Assembly (NCBI GenBank): GCA_958450365.1
Contig: CAUEEP010000758.1
Location: forward strand, 881,565 to 945,564
Length of the DNA: 64,000 nucleotides
Direction of reading: 5' to 3'
Origin: Mesorhabditis belari
Taxonomy: Eukaryota > Nematoda > Chromadorea > Rhabditida > Rhabditidae
Within the stretch, counting starts at the first letter, position 1, and each line of letters starts with the position of its first letter. A model generated the notes under the pieces. That model was given only the letters and a program-made list of their open reading frames with translations, was not told where the DNA came from and did no database searches. Of this stretch, positions 24,403 through 36,138 are shown piece after piece. A program made the position numbers and the translations under genes.

Positions 24403-24424
24403 ATCAAGCCAAAGTACAAAGTAC

Positions 24425-24960
24425 AGTGACAATCCATTCGAAGTGGAGAATGCATAAACGCTTAGCATCTACCGCACAAGAGTCTTTCTTCTTCTGAGCC
24501 TCACCACACCAAGTATTCTAATAGACTATTTGTTTCCCGTTGTTTCCCGTTAATCATTTGTTTCCCGTTTCCAGTTGTTAAACCTAAATAACTACTGCTT
24601 TCTTTTCCACACTAGAAGATCGATTCTTGAGCCTTTCCCCATCGTGGGACTTCTTTTCCCTTTCCCGATGTCTTCGTAAGACTCATTCCTTGTCCATTTC
24701 CCCCTCTTTTTCTCTTTTTTCGATCGCAAAACAATTGCAAATTGTTCTCTAGAGAAAAGAAAATGGGGTCCCCCTAAAAGTGACCTCAAAAATGGCATCC
24801 TAGAGAAAGCTTTTTGAAAGTGGAGAACTGACGTTTTAAACTCGCTGAGGAGAATGCGCAAACGCTTAGCATCTAGCGCACAAGAAACAGAGTCTTTCTT
24901 TTCTTCTAAGCCTCACCACACCAAGTATTTTAATAAACCATTTGTTGCGTTTTAAACTCA
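24425..24960. repeat. pair of 95-bp direct repeats
   Basis: GGAGAATGCATAAACGCTTA...CACACCAAGTATT at about 24448-24535 recurs at 24850-24940. The spacer has no supported gene. Confidence 0.65.
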
Positions 24961-25450
24961 ATTTTACAATTCAAACTTCAAACTTTAAAAATTCATATAA
25001 AATCTAATAGAAATTTCAAATTTTGAAACCCATTAGTGCCTGTGTTTCCCCACGAATAAATTTCCTTTCTTCTTCTCCTTCTTCTCCTTCTTCTTTCTCT
25101 CCATTCTTCCCCATTTCACACAAAGCTTTTCTTTTCAATTGAAACTCTCCACCTTTCCTCTTTTCTTCATTTTCATCTTCTCTTTTTTCTTTTCTATTCT
25201 TAGTCTTAGCGAAAAACTTGGTGGGAATTAGATTAGTACTTTTTTTTGGCTATTCTTTTCTTTAAATGGGATTCTTTAAAGTTTTCTATTCGATTTCAAA
25301 AGTTATTAGAGATGAAGAATTGAATTAAATGAAACGCCTGTTTCATTTCATTGCCTTCTCTTGCCTTTTTCTTTGTCTTGAACTTAAACATCTTTCATCT
25401 AGTACAACAACATATTTACATATGCATTTCTTTTGAGCACAAAGAAGTAC

Positions 25451-25677
25451 ACTACTGGACAATGAAATATGATATTTGAAAAAAAGATCGTCACTTTCGT
25501 GCGTCTGTAACTCCCTTGTCTTTACCGTATTTCTAAATATTAATATTACCATTGTGTAGCCCTTGAAAAGAGCTTTCAGAAAATGTATAACACTAATAGT
25601 TTAAACTCAAAGACAAGGGAGTTACAGACGCGCGAAAGTGACGATCGTTTTTCAAATGATATTTCATTGTCCAGTAC
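25451..25677. mobile_element. foldback element with 70-bp arms
   Basis: TACTGGACAATGAAATATGA...CAAGGGAGTTACAGACG arms face each other (25451-25523 and 25607-25677). No coding. The flanks 24.96-25.45 and 25.68-26.1 kb hold no feature I can support except the promoter side of the PP2C-like gene. Confidence 0.85.
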
Positions 25678-26119
25678 TGTAAATCTGTAAATCTGTAAAA
25701 GATCTTGTGCTCTAGTAAATCGAAACCAAGCTTTAAACCTAGTTCGGCCAAGTGCAACGGCAAGCAAAATGCAAAAAAGTCTCCGAGGCTCATTTCGAAG
25801 AGAAAATTACTCGGTTTCCAATCGTTTCTATATCTCTTCTTTTGTCCATTCACTTGTTGATGCATTTCGGATAGGAAAAATGACATGTAAATGGGGAAAA
25901 GATAATGAAAAAAAAAGCGTTATCTCATCAATGAATTATAATGTTTTACATGTTTTTCTGTATTTTTGAAAGGCTAAAAAGCTTTTTAGTAGTTTTTAGT
26001 AGTGATTCTCCCCACTCCGAAACCTTCTACATACATTTTTTTAACCTAAACTTCTTTATTTTCATTTCTTGTTGTTTCATTCCTTTTTTTTTTAATATAA
26101 TTAAAGAATTCAGAATATC

Positions 26120-29100
26120 ATGCCATCCTCATTCCTCAGAAAACGGGTATACGGTTTGTTGAGAACGAAATTCTCTCCGTCACACAGTCTTGATGACGCG
26201 AGTGCAGCTGTGGAAGGGGTACGTCATTGATAAAGTACAAGATAAAGCTCTCAAAAGGAGCTCAAATGAATATTATATATTCTATAGCTAAAGATTTCAT
26301 TTATTATAATCATATTTGTTATTCTACAGCACTAAAAAAGTGATGCCTGATTGTGTCAAAGCATAAGTAAAAGATCACAAAAGCTGCCGTACTTTGTGCC
26401 CTTCTAAACTCTTTCTGACTCTCTTTCTGACGCAAATGATCGATTTAATGAGTGCTTGAGAAAGTGTGTTTTTTCGAGAGCACAAAGTACGCTAAGAGTA
26501 CGCTAAAAGACTGCAAAGTACACTAAAAGACTGTAAAGTACGCTAAAAGACTTTGCAAAGTACGCTAAAAGACTGCAGATAGTCGGCGATGAGACGAAAA
26601 CTCCGTCGAGTCCAGACGCCGACTTCTACACAAAAGCTTTCTTGGCGGGAATTGATGGGAGAAGACTCGAATTTCCGGAGGTGAGCTTGAAAAAACAATA
26701 GTTAGGCATTAAAACTCGATTGTTAAGCATTAAAAAACGATAGTTAGGCATTAAAATTTCAGGTTTACTGCGGGAAAACAGGACTCGAATTGCCGCAAAT
26801 CGTTTTAGAGGCCTTTGAGCCACAACTCATCTCGACGTACACTGGACCGGATGGAGGGTTGACACAGGTTTGTCATTGAATAGAAATTGAAATCAAATAA
26901 GAGTCTATCTTTTGTTGTTTGTTAAAGAATATCTAACCAGGTCGGCGAAGTGAAAAAACAGGCGATTGCCCGCATTGCAAACCTTGATGACGAAATGTCG
27001 ATCTCGATGGAAGAAAGCGATTTGGATGCAGAAGATGAGGGTACGAGAGTTTCCAAAGATCCGTTTAGTTTTTTTGAATAAGCTCTAGGTTCTTTTATTG
27101 GTTGGAGCTGGGGATGCAAAAAGAAGAGAAAAGACGAGAGCTGAGCAGCGCCGGGATTCGAACCCGCGACCTCTTGCTTACCAGACCAAAGCTCTACCAA
27201 AGAGCTACATCGACGTTTCCATGCAGCCAGAGTAGAGCCTTATGCCTTCTCTCAATTGCTAGCAGATAGCTCAGCTTCACCATTGTCAAGCTGAACTATC
27301 TGCTAGCAATTGAGTTAGCTTTTCGTTTCCCTTTCAGAAGACGTCGATCAACCGATCTCTCAACCCTTGCGAAAGGATCGAACTCACTCGAATTCAGCAT
27401 GCCTTCTCGGCTCATGCAGTTCCCTCTTTGGACCCGACGAAAAACACGAGACATCACCACCAAATCGATCAGGTTACTATTAAAAGAATAAAGAATACTG
27501 GTTTTAAAAAACTAAACTCAAAAGTCATTTCGCACATTCTCTCGCACATATGTTTGTCCATAAATTTCTCAAAGAGTGCCTTGAAGTGGGGTGAAGAGAT
27601 AGACATAATTGGAAGGGAAAACAGATGTTAGTGCGCAAGAGAAGAGAGCACGCCACATAAACATCCACACCCTTTTTCCATTCATTGCATAGTGTCAGGG
27701 GCAAATAGGTATGAGAATAAGCTACAAGAATTGTTGGTTTAAGTTATATGGACAGGGAAAGAGCTGAAAAAGCTTTATCCAAGATTACTTTCCAAAACGA
27801 GTATAGAGCTTTAGATTAAGAGATTTCAAGAGTACGAAATAGTACACGAAAGAGCACAAATCTGCAAGTTTAAGAGGCAATTCCAGAGCAATACGATTGG
27901 ACGAATTTCGACGAGGAGCGCTCGTTCGGGATGTCGACATCGTTGTATGAAAAGAATCCGTTAACCGGAGTGAATGCGGGAGAGCCGATAGCCGATGTTT
28001 GGGGCATTGTGGCACGCAGGAACAACTCGGTGATGGCACTGGCTGATGGAGTGAATTGGGGTGATGGCGCAAGACTGGCAGCGAGGTGTGCGGTGAGGGG
28101 AGCCATTGACTATCTCAATGCACACATACTCGATCGAGGCTTCACGACGACAACGGTGAGTGAGCAAGATTACTTCAAGCTCCCTTTTTTCTGTGCATTG
28201 TCTATGATAGCTTAAGCTTAGCTTAGGCATATGATAGTACTCAAAAGAACTGGCTGATCCAAATGCTATGCAATCTATGCCATTGAACGCAGAATTTTAT
28301 GCTAATTCTGAATCTGTATTCCGTTTTTGCCAAATGACAATCTGTCAAGAGTTACAAGCATCTAAAGTTTTGTTAGGACTTTGAAATTGGATCATTTGGG
28401 TCCCAGGGTCTTAGCAGGGTCCTAGCGGGTCTTAGCAGGGTCTTAGCAGCCTTTTAGGGGACCAAGTTCGGTGCAATCGTGGCCGATTGGTACAGGGCTT
28501 GTCTCCAGGACCTCGTAAGTTCGATCGCGAGTTTGATCCCCACTTTGAATTCTTCTTTTACTTTTTTTCCAAGAAGTGCTGACTAGTGTTTTTTGTGCGC
28601 GCGCACAATCGCATTCCATCTGGCACCAGCTTTCCATATATAAACTCATAAAGTAACAAAGAATCCTTTTGCAGGAAGTTTTCCACGAACTTCTCGCCTC
28701 ATTCCATTCCGCTCATTCACTAATTCTTCAAGAGGGCGGTCAACTCACCACCCTTTGTGTGGCCGTCATTGCGCCGGCAAAAGGAGCAAAACAGTGAGTA
28801 GAGGATTTATAGATTTATAAATCTAACAGTCGAAATAAATGCTTAAAGATTACAAACGATCAACTTATTTTAGATGGGTTCTCTGCGTGTGCAATGTGGG
28901 CGATTCACTGTGTTTCGTTTACAATAACAACTATGGAGTGAGAGAGGTGAGAGACATCGAGAGTTTCCATCGAAATAATGTTTCTGATTTCTAGGTGACA
29001 TTGGGCTCACACGATATCGATCAAATGCGAGATATGAGAGATGCGGGTGGAGCGTTGGGGCCGGTTGATGGAAGGAATCCACAATTGCACAATCTCACTT

Positions 29101-32100
29101 GTAGTATGACTTTCGTGGACGAAGGTGAATAGAATCTTCATTTAGGATATTGTAAAAGGTGACTCTTTATTTAGGTGACATTGTTTTCATCACATCTGAC
29201 GGTGTTTCCGATAATTTTGATCCGGTTGTCGGGAAATTTTGCGTAATCAAAAAGGAGGAGAATAAAGAGAATTCGGTGAATGGATTAGCAAAAAGATCGA
29301 CAGAAAGAGATCAACGAGATCGACAGATAAACGTGTGAGTGAATTAGTTAGTAGTAGCTAGAGCTAGTATTAGTTAGTAGTAGCTAGAGCAAGTAGCTAG
29401 AGCTAGTAGCATAAAGTATTGGGTTGGTGAATTGAAAATTGCCGACTATTGTCGTATGTGTCAGTTTGAGGACTTTCTTCAAAAGAAACCCATTTTGGTG
29501 TCAATGGAAAAGTTGTAGAGAATCAAAAATCAAACTTATATCCAAATTTTCAGAACGATTCAAAAACTGGTTTTCAAGAAATGCGAAATTTACGAATTTT
29601 CACAAAACTTGCATTTTAAGCGAAACTACTAAGTGTATCTTTTTGGAAATTTGGCTATAAGCCGAATTTTTGATTCTCTACAACTTTTCCATTCACACCA
29701 AAATGGGTTTCTTTTGAAGAAAGGGCTCAAACAGGGACATCTCCAGTCCTCGATTTTTGAGTCTCACACTTGTCTCACACACAAACCAAAATCCTACTAC
29801 GAAAGAGGAATCCGCAAATTGCCTGTAAAATGGGCAGAAGTCGTCAATAATAATGGAAATTATTTCGAATGAATTTATGGTTTTATGTTGAATCAATTTT
29901 AGTTGTTAAATTTTAGTTCAAAGTCCCGCAGTTTTCAATTCACCAACCCAATAGTTGATTTTTGACTAGGCAAAGGATTAACAACTCACACCCATTTACA
30001 GTTCGGTTCGAGATGGCACCGGAGAGAATGGATATGTGAAGAATCGCACGTGTGCCGCGTCGTTACCGTGTGTCGATGCTGGACAAAGGCACGAGTTGAT
30101 GTTGGTGCGGATGAGAGATGTGATTGCGAATGGGCTCAATCCAACAAATGGTTTCTTTTGTTTTGTTTAATTAGTTTAGTATTGTACTACTCATGCAAAT
30201 TAGCGGTGCTTTTCTTTTCGGTAAACTTGAATATCAATCTCGATATCAATCTCGATATTTTCCAGGTAATGTAAGCCTTTCCCCGCGTCGAAACGAGCCT
30301 CTCTTCCCCTCAGTCCCCGCCTCGATTCTCTGCAACAATCTCGTTCAATTTGCTAACTTATTATCACAGTATGTTTCTTATAAATAAATAAATAAATAGC
30401 TAAACATTTCAGTTCGATTATTTTTACGACAAAACTCGTTTTAGAGCAAAGCGACGGACATTGGAGAACCCGGAGTTGTACCGAAAAGAGAAAATGACGA
30501 AAGCCGAGCAGAGGCAAAGGAGACAAATGGTGAGCAGATGGGAAGGTTGTTGGCATTAGGGAAAAATAGATATATCAATTCTGAAAGTACTGTATACTGT
30601 AGGTTCGCGAGAAAATCGCCGAAATGCCCGGGAAGCTGGACCACGCGAGTGTCATCGCCTACAAAGTGGGCCGATGCAGCGAGATCGGGAGTAAAGGTCG
30701 GCAAAGATTTCAGAGTGCGACAAGCTACAGTAGACCAAGCTATGGTAGTCCGCTACAGTAGTCTAGGCTACAGTAGCCCAAGCTAAAGTAGTCCGCTACA
30801 GTAACCCAAGCTACAGTAGTCCAAGCTAAAGTAGTCTAGGCTACAGTAGTCCAAGCTAAAGTAGTCTAGGCTACAGTAGTCCAAGCTACAGTAAACCAGT
30901 CAGCCTTGCGCCCTTTTCTAGCTACGCTAACTTTTACGGCTAATAGCGCCACCTATTTTGCGTCATTTCCTTTCGCAGACCTTTTTTGAAATGAGAATCT
31001 TACAGTATCCATGAACATTTCAGCTTCCTCATCAACCCTTTCCTCGATCGATCAAGAAGCGGACATCATCTGTCCACCGGGTACAAGTTATCAGCAACGA
31101 GATGTCAAATGTCATTTCGAGAATTTTCGACGAACTGATCGAGCAACAGTAAATTTTAATTAGAGAAAGACCAAAGAAAAGGCAAAACTTTTTTTGCAGT
31201 GTTCTCGGACTCTCTACATGAAAGGCGGAGATTATGCAGCTGTTCGTTTATCAATAAATCGAAATTCAAAAGAAAGAGGAGAGATTTCAAAAGAAAGAGG
31301 AGAATCTATTGGAAATGAATGGGAGAAAATGAACGGACAACCGCAAAGTCCGCAAAGAGCGACAAGTCCTTATGAAGAAATGCCAACAGTGAGTGAGAAA
31401 TGAAATGCAAAATTTGTATCAGTGCTGGGACACTAGACGAACTAGACTAGACACTAGACGAACGACTAGACACTAGACGAACTAGACTAGACACTAGACG
31501 AACTAGACTAGACACTAGACGAACTACCGTAATCAAGCTTAGATTAGCCGAATTTTCCTTTCATTCGACTCACAATCAGTCTGACTGATCAAATGAAACG
31601 GACTGATTACGGTAGTTTCTCTAAATAAGTGTCTTTTAGAAAAAGCAGTAATATGAACGCTTTCAGAAGCTGAACCTTCCCTCTGAAGGGACAAGACGAA
31701 AGAAACATGCACGAGGCACGCCAGGAAGACACACTTTAGGAGTCGATGTACAATGGTTGAAGGTTTGTTATTATTGTAAAACGATTAAACTTACAAAAAA
31801 TCTACCCATTCAGAGTTTCGTGACAAAGAAGACCGAGAAATCGTCAAGTCCACCAGCTAGCCCCATTCATCACACAGAAAGCGAACGGTAGTCGGCAAGA
31901 AAAAGAATTTCATTGAAAAAAAATTCTAGAACAAACGACGTATTAAATGAAAGGATGTCACTTCGGAAAAGACTTCGCGGAATTCTCGGATCAAATCGAG
32001 CGATTAATCAAGTGGTGAGTAAATTGGATCAGAAAAATCGAGTTATATCGAGTTAAAAGTCTAAGTCTAATAGACGAGTTATAATTTGGATATTCTACCG

Positions 32101-32594
32101 TAATCTGCACTAATTTTATCCGATAATCAAGTCTAGAGAGGAAACAAATCGGACAAGAGTTTGCTGGTAAATTTCATCGAAATTTAGTACAATTCATAAC
32201 ACACACACAGGATAGGAGTACTGTAACAGTTGACTGTAACTGTTGACTGTAACAGTTGACTGTAACTGTTGACTGTAACAGTTGACTGGCGTGTTGATGA
32301 CAGTTGACTATAACTTCACTAACGTAGAGACTGTAATTACTGTGAACGTTGACTGTAACTGTTTACTGTAACTGTTTACTGCAACTGTTTACTGCAACAG
32401 TTGACTGTAGCTGTTCACTTTAAACTGTAACTGTTCCTTTCCAGACTCGTCCCCAGCAAACGCAATCAGCGCGCGGCGTGAAATCATCTCCAAGCGTCCC
32501 TCCCCCGTCAGCCACTTCAACTTCATCCACTCCAATCACCGCAAATCATTCGATTTCATCAAGAATGACAAGCAGCACTGTGACAAAGGTTTAA
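26120..32594 (+). CDS. PP2C (PPM)-like phosphatase-domain protein
   Basis: Twenty exons: 26120-26218, 26579-26680, 26763-26867, 26941-27040, 27338-27472, 27887-28155, 28675-28793, 28874-28946, 28995-29124, 29175-29334, 30002-30150, 30266-30368, 30445-30529, 30603-30729, 31024-31148, 31200-31388, 31667-31762, 31814-31887, 31930-32014 and 32445-32594. They give 824 aa, phases consistent. The PPM domain spans about residues 180-500: [14 protein letters not shown] (near 232), NVGDSLC (near 317) and ITSDGVSDN (near 383). The three acidic metal sites (D234, D320, D386 by my count) are kept, but the canonical DGHGG is DGVNWG, so activity is uncertain. The last 300 residues are Ser/Arg/Pro-rich and probably disordered. 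Exon 13 uses the acceptor after TCGTTTTAG, the only one that keeps the frame. If the intron after 31887 is retained, TAG follows at once and gives a shorter form. AATAAA at 32672. Closest named orthologue not identified. Confidence 0.88.
26488..26578 (+). repeat. minisatellite overlapping the exon 2 acceptor
   Basis: Repeats of AAAGTACGCTAAAAGACTGC in intron 1 of the PP2C-like gene. The last unit ends GACTGCAG, and that CAG is the splice acceptor at 26578. Confidence 0.75.
27139..27216 (-). repeat. tRNA-like sequence in PP2C-like intron 4
   Basis: Minus strand: GATGTAGCTCTTTGGTAGAGC and GTCGCGGGTTCGAATCCCGG. D- and T-arms look tRNA-like (Thr/Val-like), but the acceptor stem does not pair, so probably a pseudogene. 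Confidence 0.6.
27249..27313. repeat. 27-bp-arm hairpin in PP2C-like intron 4
   Basis: CTCAATTGCTAGCAGATAG...AAGCTG folds back on itself with a 10-base loop, 24 bp before exon 5. Confidence 0.85.
28478..28553 (+). repeat. tRNA-like relic in PP2C-like intron 6
   Basis: GTGGCCGATTGGTACAGGG and GCGAGTTTGATCCCC at tRNA spacing; arms incomplete. Confidence 0.5.
29417..29953. mobile_element. internally deleted mariner element, copy 2
   Basis: Intact terminal inverted repeat TATTGGGTTGGTGAATTGAA and its inverse. Transposase C-terminus [18 protein letters not shown] is followed by a stop. It lies within PP2C-like intron 10 (29335-30001), 48 bp from exon 11. Better preserved ends than copy 1, so probably the younger insertion. 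Confidence 0.9.
30722..30900 (+). repeat. CTACAGTAGTCCAAG minisatellite at the exon 14 donor
   Basis: Irregular 15-bp units. The first unit contains the used donor (CTACA|GTAGAC at 30729/30730), so donor-like GTAG sites are repeated down the intron. Confidence 0.75.
31425..31527 (+). repeat. ACTAGACACTAGACGA minisatellite
   Basis: Tandem 20-21-bp units in PP2C-like intron 16. The following 31535-31620 segment contains an imperfect inverted repeat around GATTACGGTAG. Confidence 0.75.
32219..32415 (+). repeat. GTTGACTGTAACA minisatellite
   Basis: Units of about 13 bp (CTGTAACAGTTGA) in the last intron of the PP2C-like gene, ending just before the pyrimidine tract of the final acceptor. Confidence 0.75.
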
Positions 32595-33660
32595 GCACTG
32601 TGAAAACCCTTTGATCTAGAACCAAATACAATCTACGCAATTCTAAAGTTTAACTCTTTCCGATTTCACTTAATAAATTAGCAATAAATTAGGGGAAAAA
32701 AAATATTGAATCTTCAGAAATATTGATATTCTTGATATATTCTTTGATGTATATTTGATTTGGTAAACCCGCGTGAAACCATTTTTTTTTGTTTTTGACA
32801 GGAAAACTTTCATTTCAGCGCCGGCGTTGAAATAAACTGTTTTTTGTTTTGTTCCCAGTCTCGTATATAATTTTAATGATTTTGCACTTTTTTTTTGCGT
32901 TAACTGGAAGGAAAATTCAGAAGAAAAAGGCTAAAAAAATCTGAGAAAATAGGCTATTTTGAGAGGATTTTCGCAAAGACAACGAATTTGCACATTTTCA
33001 TTGAAAAACCGGTTTGTAGGTGCTAATTAAATGTGTTTTTTTTCACGCATTCGATACTTACTCTAGGTGGAATAAATGAAAAAAAGTGTAAAAACATTAG
33101 CAAACCCACAAAAACCATGCAAAAGCAAAAAAAATATATATAAAAAACTAGTCGCGCCGAAATGAATGTTTTGGGCCTTTTTCGATTTGGCGATGAAATC
33201 AACGTTTTCCTGTCATTTTTTGCGCATCGCTGAAAAGTCGGCATTGAAATGAACGGCGCTGAATTTTTGGCGCTATTCTAACTAGATCCCCTTTTTACAG
33301 TAGTCCTCATCGCAGGTATTACGGTAAGACTCTTGAAATGATTTCCCGTCTTTCAACCCATTACATTCCTCACCTTTTCACAGAAAAACGACGAAACTTC
33401 CGAAATAAAAATGATTTTGACTTTTATTACCGTTAGAACTTGGTAAAACAACAGGTAAAACAATTAGCGCTCAAAAAATGGCAAAGGAAAAAAGGCACAC
33501 TTTGCGCAAAAAAAAACAAAAGAAAGACTATGTCCGAGGAAAATGTCTGACTAAATACGGAAAAATTTCCCAAAGAAAAACTAAAATACATATTCACAGT
33601 TTTAAAAAACACAAAAGATAACAAAAGAAACTCGCACAAAAAATAAATAATGGTGCACGA
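32595..33660. other. intergenic, convergent 3' ends
   Basis: AT-rich spacer between the PP2C-like gene (+) and MVD (-). It contains AATAAA at 32672 for the first gene. I see no repeat or gene in the remainder. Confidence 0.6.
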
Positions 33661-36138
33661 TTAATGAAGGCTCAAAAGTTGAGGTCCTCCGCCGACTTGA
33701 CTATAGATCACTTGGAGGATTTGAGCCAGAGCACCATTATTCACAGATTCCTAAAAAAATAGATAAACAATGTATTATAGGATCGAAAAGTACTTATCTT
33801 GAATGAAACTAAATCCAACTCACATCAAGTTTGTGTCCTAGAATCTCCTCAACTTCTGTCTGGGCACTTTCCGCGAATCGTAGCTGTTTTGTGGCGAAAT
33901 CAAGAAAGTCTTGTACAGTATCCTAAAAATTAAATTTGTAGATGCACCACATTCAAAATTTTGAAAGCAAAAGTCTAAGCGGGGGAAAGAATTTCAAGAC
34001 CTTCAAAACAACAAACCTCTTCTAAATACAAAGTAGCGTTTGGGCCGGCATCAAAAGTGTACGCTATAACTGTAGATCCATTTTTCTCGTTGTAGACGTG
34101 TACCAAACGGATGATGGTGCGAGAAACGTCATTTAAATACTAAATTGAAAGTTGTTGGACTGCTAAAACAAATATTTATTTGCCATAACATATTTATCTT
34201 ACTAGCCAGAAAAAACCTACCATTAATGGAGGTGACGTGTCCATACAAACAGCATGAAAATTGTTGCTGTCTCTCATGATCATATCAGCCATTGCGGAAA
34301 AATCGCGATTCGAGAAAGCAGCACAAATTCTAAATTTTTAGCATTAACATTGGAATTACTCTTTAACTTACTTGTCAATATTCACATCACAGCACTCGAT
34401 TCTTCTCTCCAATAACGTACTCGTCTCAACCGTTCTCTGAAAAAACAAAATTTTTTTGCTTGTTCTTGTCATAAAACCTGCATTCCATCGGTGGAGCTGT
34501 ACTCTTTTCTGCCTTCATCGACGACCAAAATTAGAGCTCTCAGCGAAGGCCAATGAGTAGATGGGAATGACTGCTAAATGGGAGCTTTGAAATGAAAATA
34601 ATTACAAACTAAATCCAACCTCGGCTATAGAATCTTCATAATTTGGCTGAGTCCCTCTTCTCCACCGAACAAGTCCTCCAAATATGGATCTTATTGCAGA
34701 GCCTGAGCCTAAAGCTTACATTACTGTAAAAAAAATCTGGCAAAAGCCAACCTAATCTTGCTAGTTGGCTCTTTTGACTATCAGTGAATCCAAAGATTTT
34801 CTGTAGGCATTCAGCTATCGCCGCGAATCCAGCTGCACTAGACGCGAGTCCGGCCGACACTGGGAAATTTGTTTCAGACGTGATCTAAAAATCCAACTAA
34901 TTTTTTAGATAAAAGATGCATTTAGTTACCTCAAACTGTATACTGACAGGATGTTCGGCAACCTCACCAGCTTTCCGTTTGCGTTCCCATCTTCTTACTT
35001 CCTGAACAACACAAGTTATTATCAAAAAAAATACTAAAAGACCTCGAAAACACGTTGATATCTGCTTCCAGTCACTGTTTGAGATTTTCCATTGATCTAA
35101 ACAGAAGTTTCTGAATTTTGCAAACTTAAACTACCTTCACGCTATCGGTTCCGATCTCATAATTGACTCGTAGTGTTGTCCGCGCATGCAGGGAATTGAT
35201 CGTAAGCGATAGCGAGTCATTCAATGGGATATTTTGAGTCTAAAATAATACATAAGATAATATTTGCTAATTTTATGTTTCAAAACAAGTCAAATACCTG
35301 ATCACGTTTCCCCCAATATTTTACCAAAGCAATGTTGATCGGCACACGTACCGTACAAACTCGGCTTTCTCGTCGCCCTTCCGGAGTCAAACCTGAACAT
35401 TTGAAACTGTGGTAGATTTATGAAAAAATCTTGATATTAGAATTAAACCAAAGTTTTACTGGGTGCTTTACGGATAACGGCGGGGTCAATCGATCAGCGG
35501 CGGAAATAGCGATTATCGGAGAGAACGATTTCTTGTCCGATTAGTGCGGGATAAGGAAAAATGCATGATGTTCAACCAATGATTCACCCAATTTAGATAT
35601 TTTTTTAATAAATTTAGATATTTCTTCAAATTGTGGTGTTTGAATCTTCAACGCTTTATTGAATACATCAGCCGATCAATAGATTAGCCGAATTTTGTGC
35701 ATGACTTTTGAGCATTTAAACTGTGTTTCTACTGTTCGGTTGATGCATTTAATATGTTTTTAAGGCTATTGAGCGTTTAAAATGTGTTTGTTAAACTATT
35801 GTAAACTGATGTATTTATTTAATATGTTTATTGTGCGTTACTGGGTTTGTCAATCTCTTGGTCGGCTGATGTATTCACTAAAGCGTTGAAGATACGAACA
35901 ACACAGCTTGAAGGAATATCTAAATTGATTAAAAAATATCTAAAATGGATAAATAATTGGTTGAATACCATGCAATTTCCCTTATCTCGCCGCTAATCGG
36001 ACAAGAAATCATTCCCGCCGGTGACCGCTTTTTCCGTCGCTAACCGTAAAGATCCTTTTACTGTAATAAGCGCAACATACCCATTCCCTCCTTCAGCGTT
36101 TCGCTACAATTCGCTTGCTGGCATCCCGGGGAGTTCAT
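33661..36138 (-). CDS. MVD: diphosphomevalonate decarboxylase
   Basis: Thirteen exons: 36081-36138, 35298-35392, 35135-35239, 35043-35096, 34930-35001, 34752-34884, 34620-34708, 34478-34573, 34372-34436, 34221-34329, 34017-34139, 33824-33922 and 33661-33750. They give 395 aa (human 400). It converts mevalonate-5-diphosphate to isopentenyl diphosphate with ATP, in the cytosol. GHMP-kinase fold motifs are visible: [15 protein letters not shown] near the N-terminus, [50 protein letters not shown] and a C-terminal QVGGGPQLL. All are the conserved MVD blocks. Nematodes lack sterol synthesis, so the product would feed prenylation, dolichol and ubiquinone. The first exon (19 residues) is the least certain part. 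It was chosen because it is the only ATG exon that splices in phase across intron 1, which contains a foldback. Confidence 0.95.
35453..36066. mobile_element. diverged foldback in MVD intron 1
   Basis: Left arm (about 35453-35690) and right arm (about 35858-36066) are inverted copies at roughly three-quarters identity, both with TTCTTGTCCGATTAG and CTTCAACGCTTTA. No coding. The right arm ends 15 bp from exon 1. Confidence 0.75.

Noticed and set aside
24592..24861. 89-codon minus frame
   Set aside because: Low-complexity K/R/S composition between direct repeats; no splice sites or family motif.
27139..27216. Functional tRNA in PP2C-like intron 4
   Set aside because: D- and T-arms look good but the acceptor stem does not pair.
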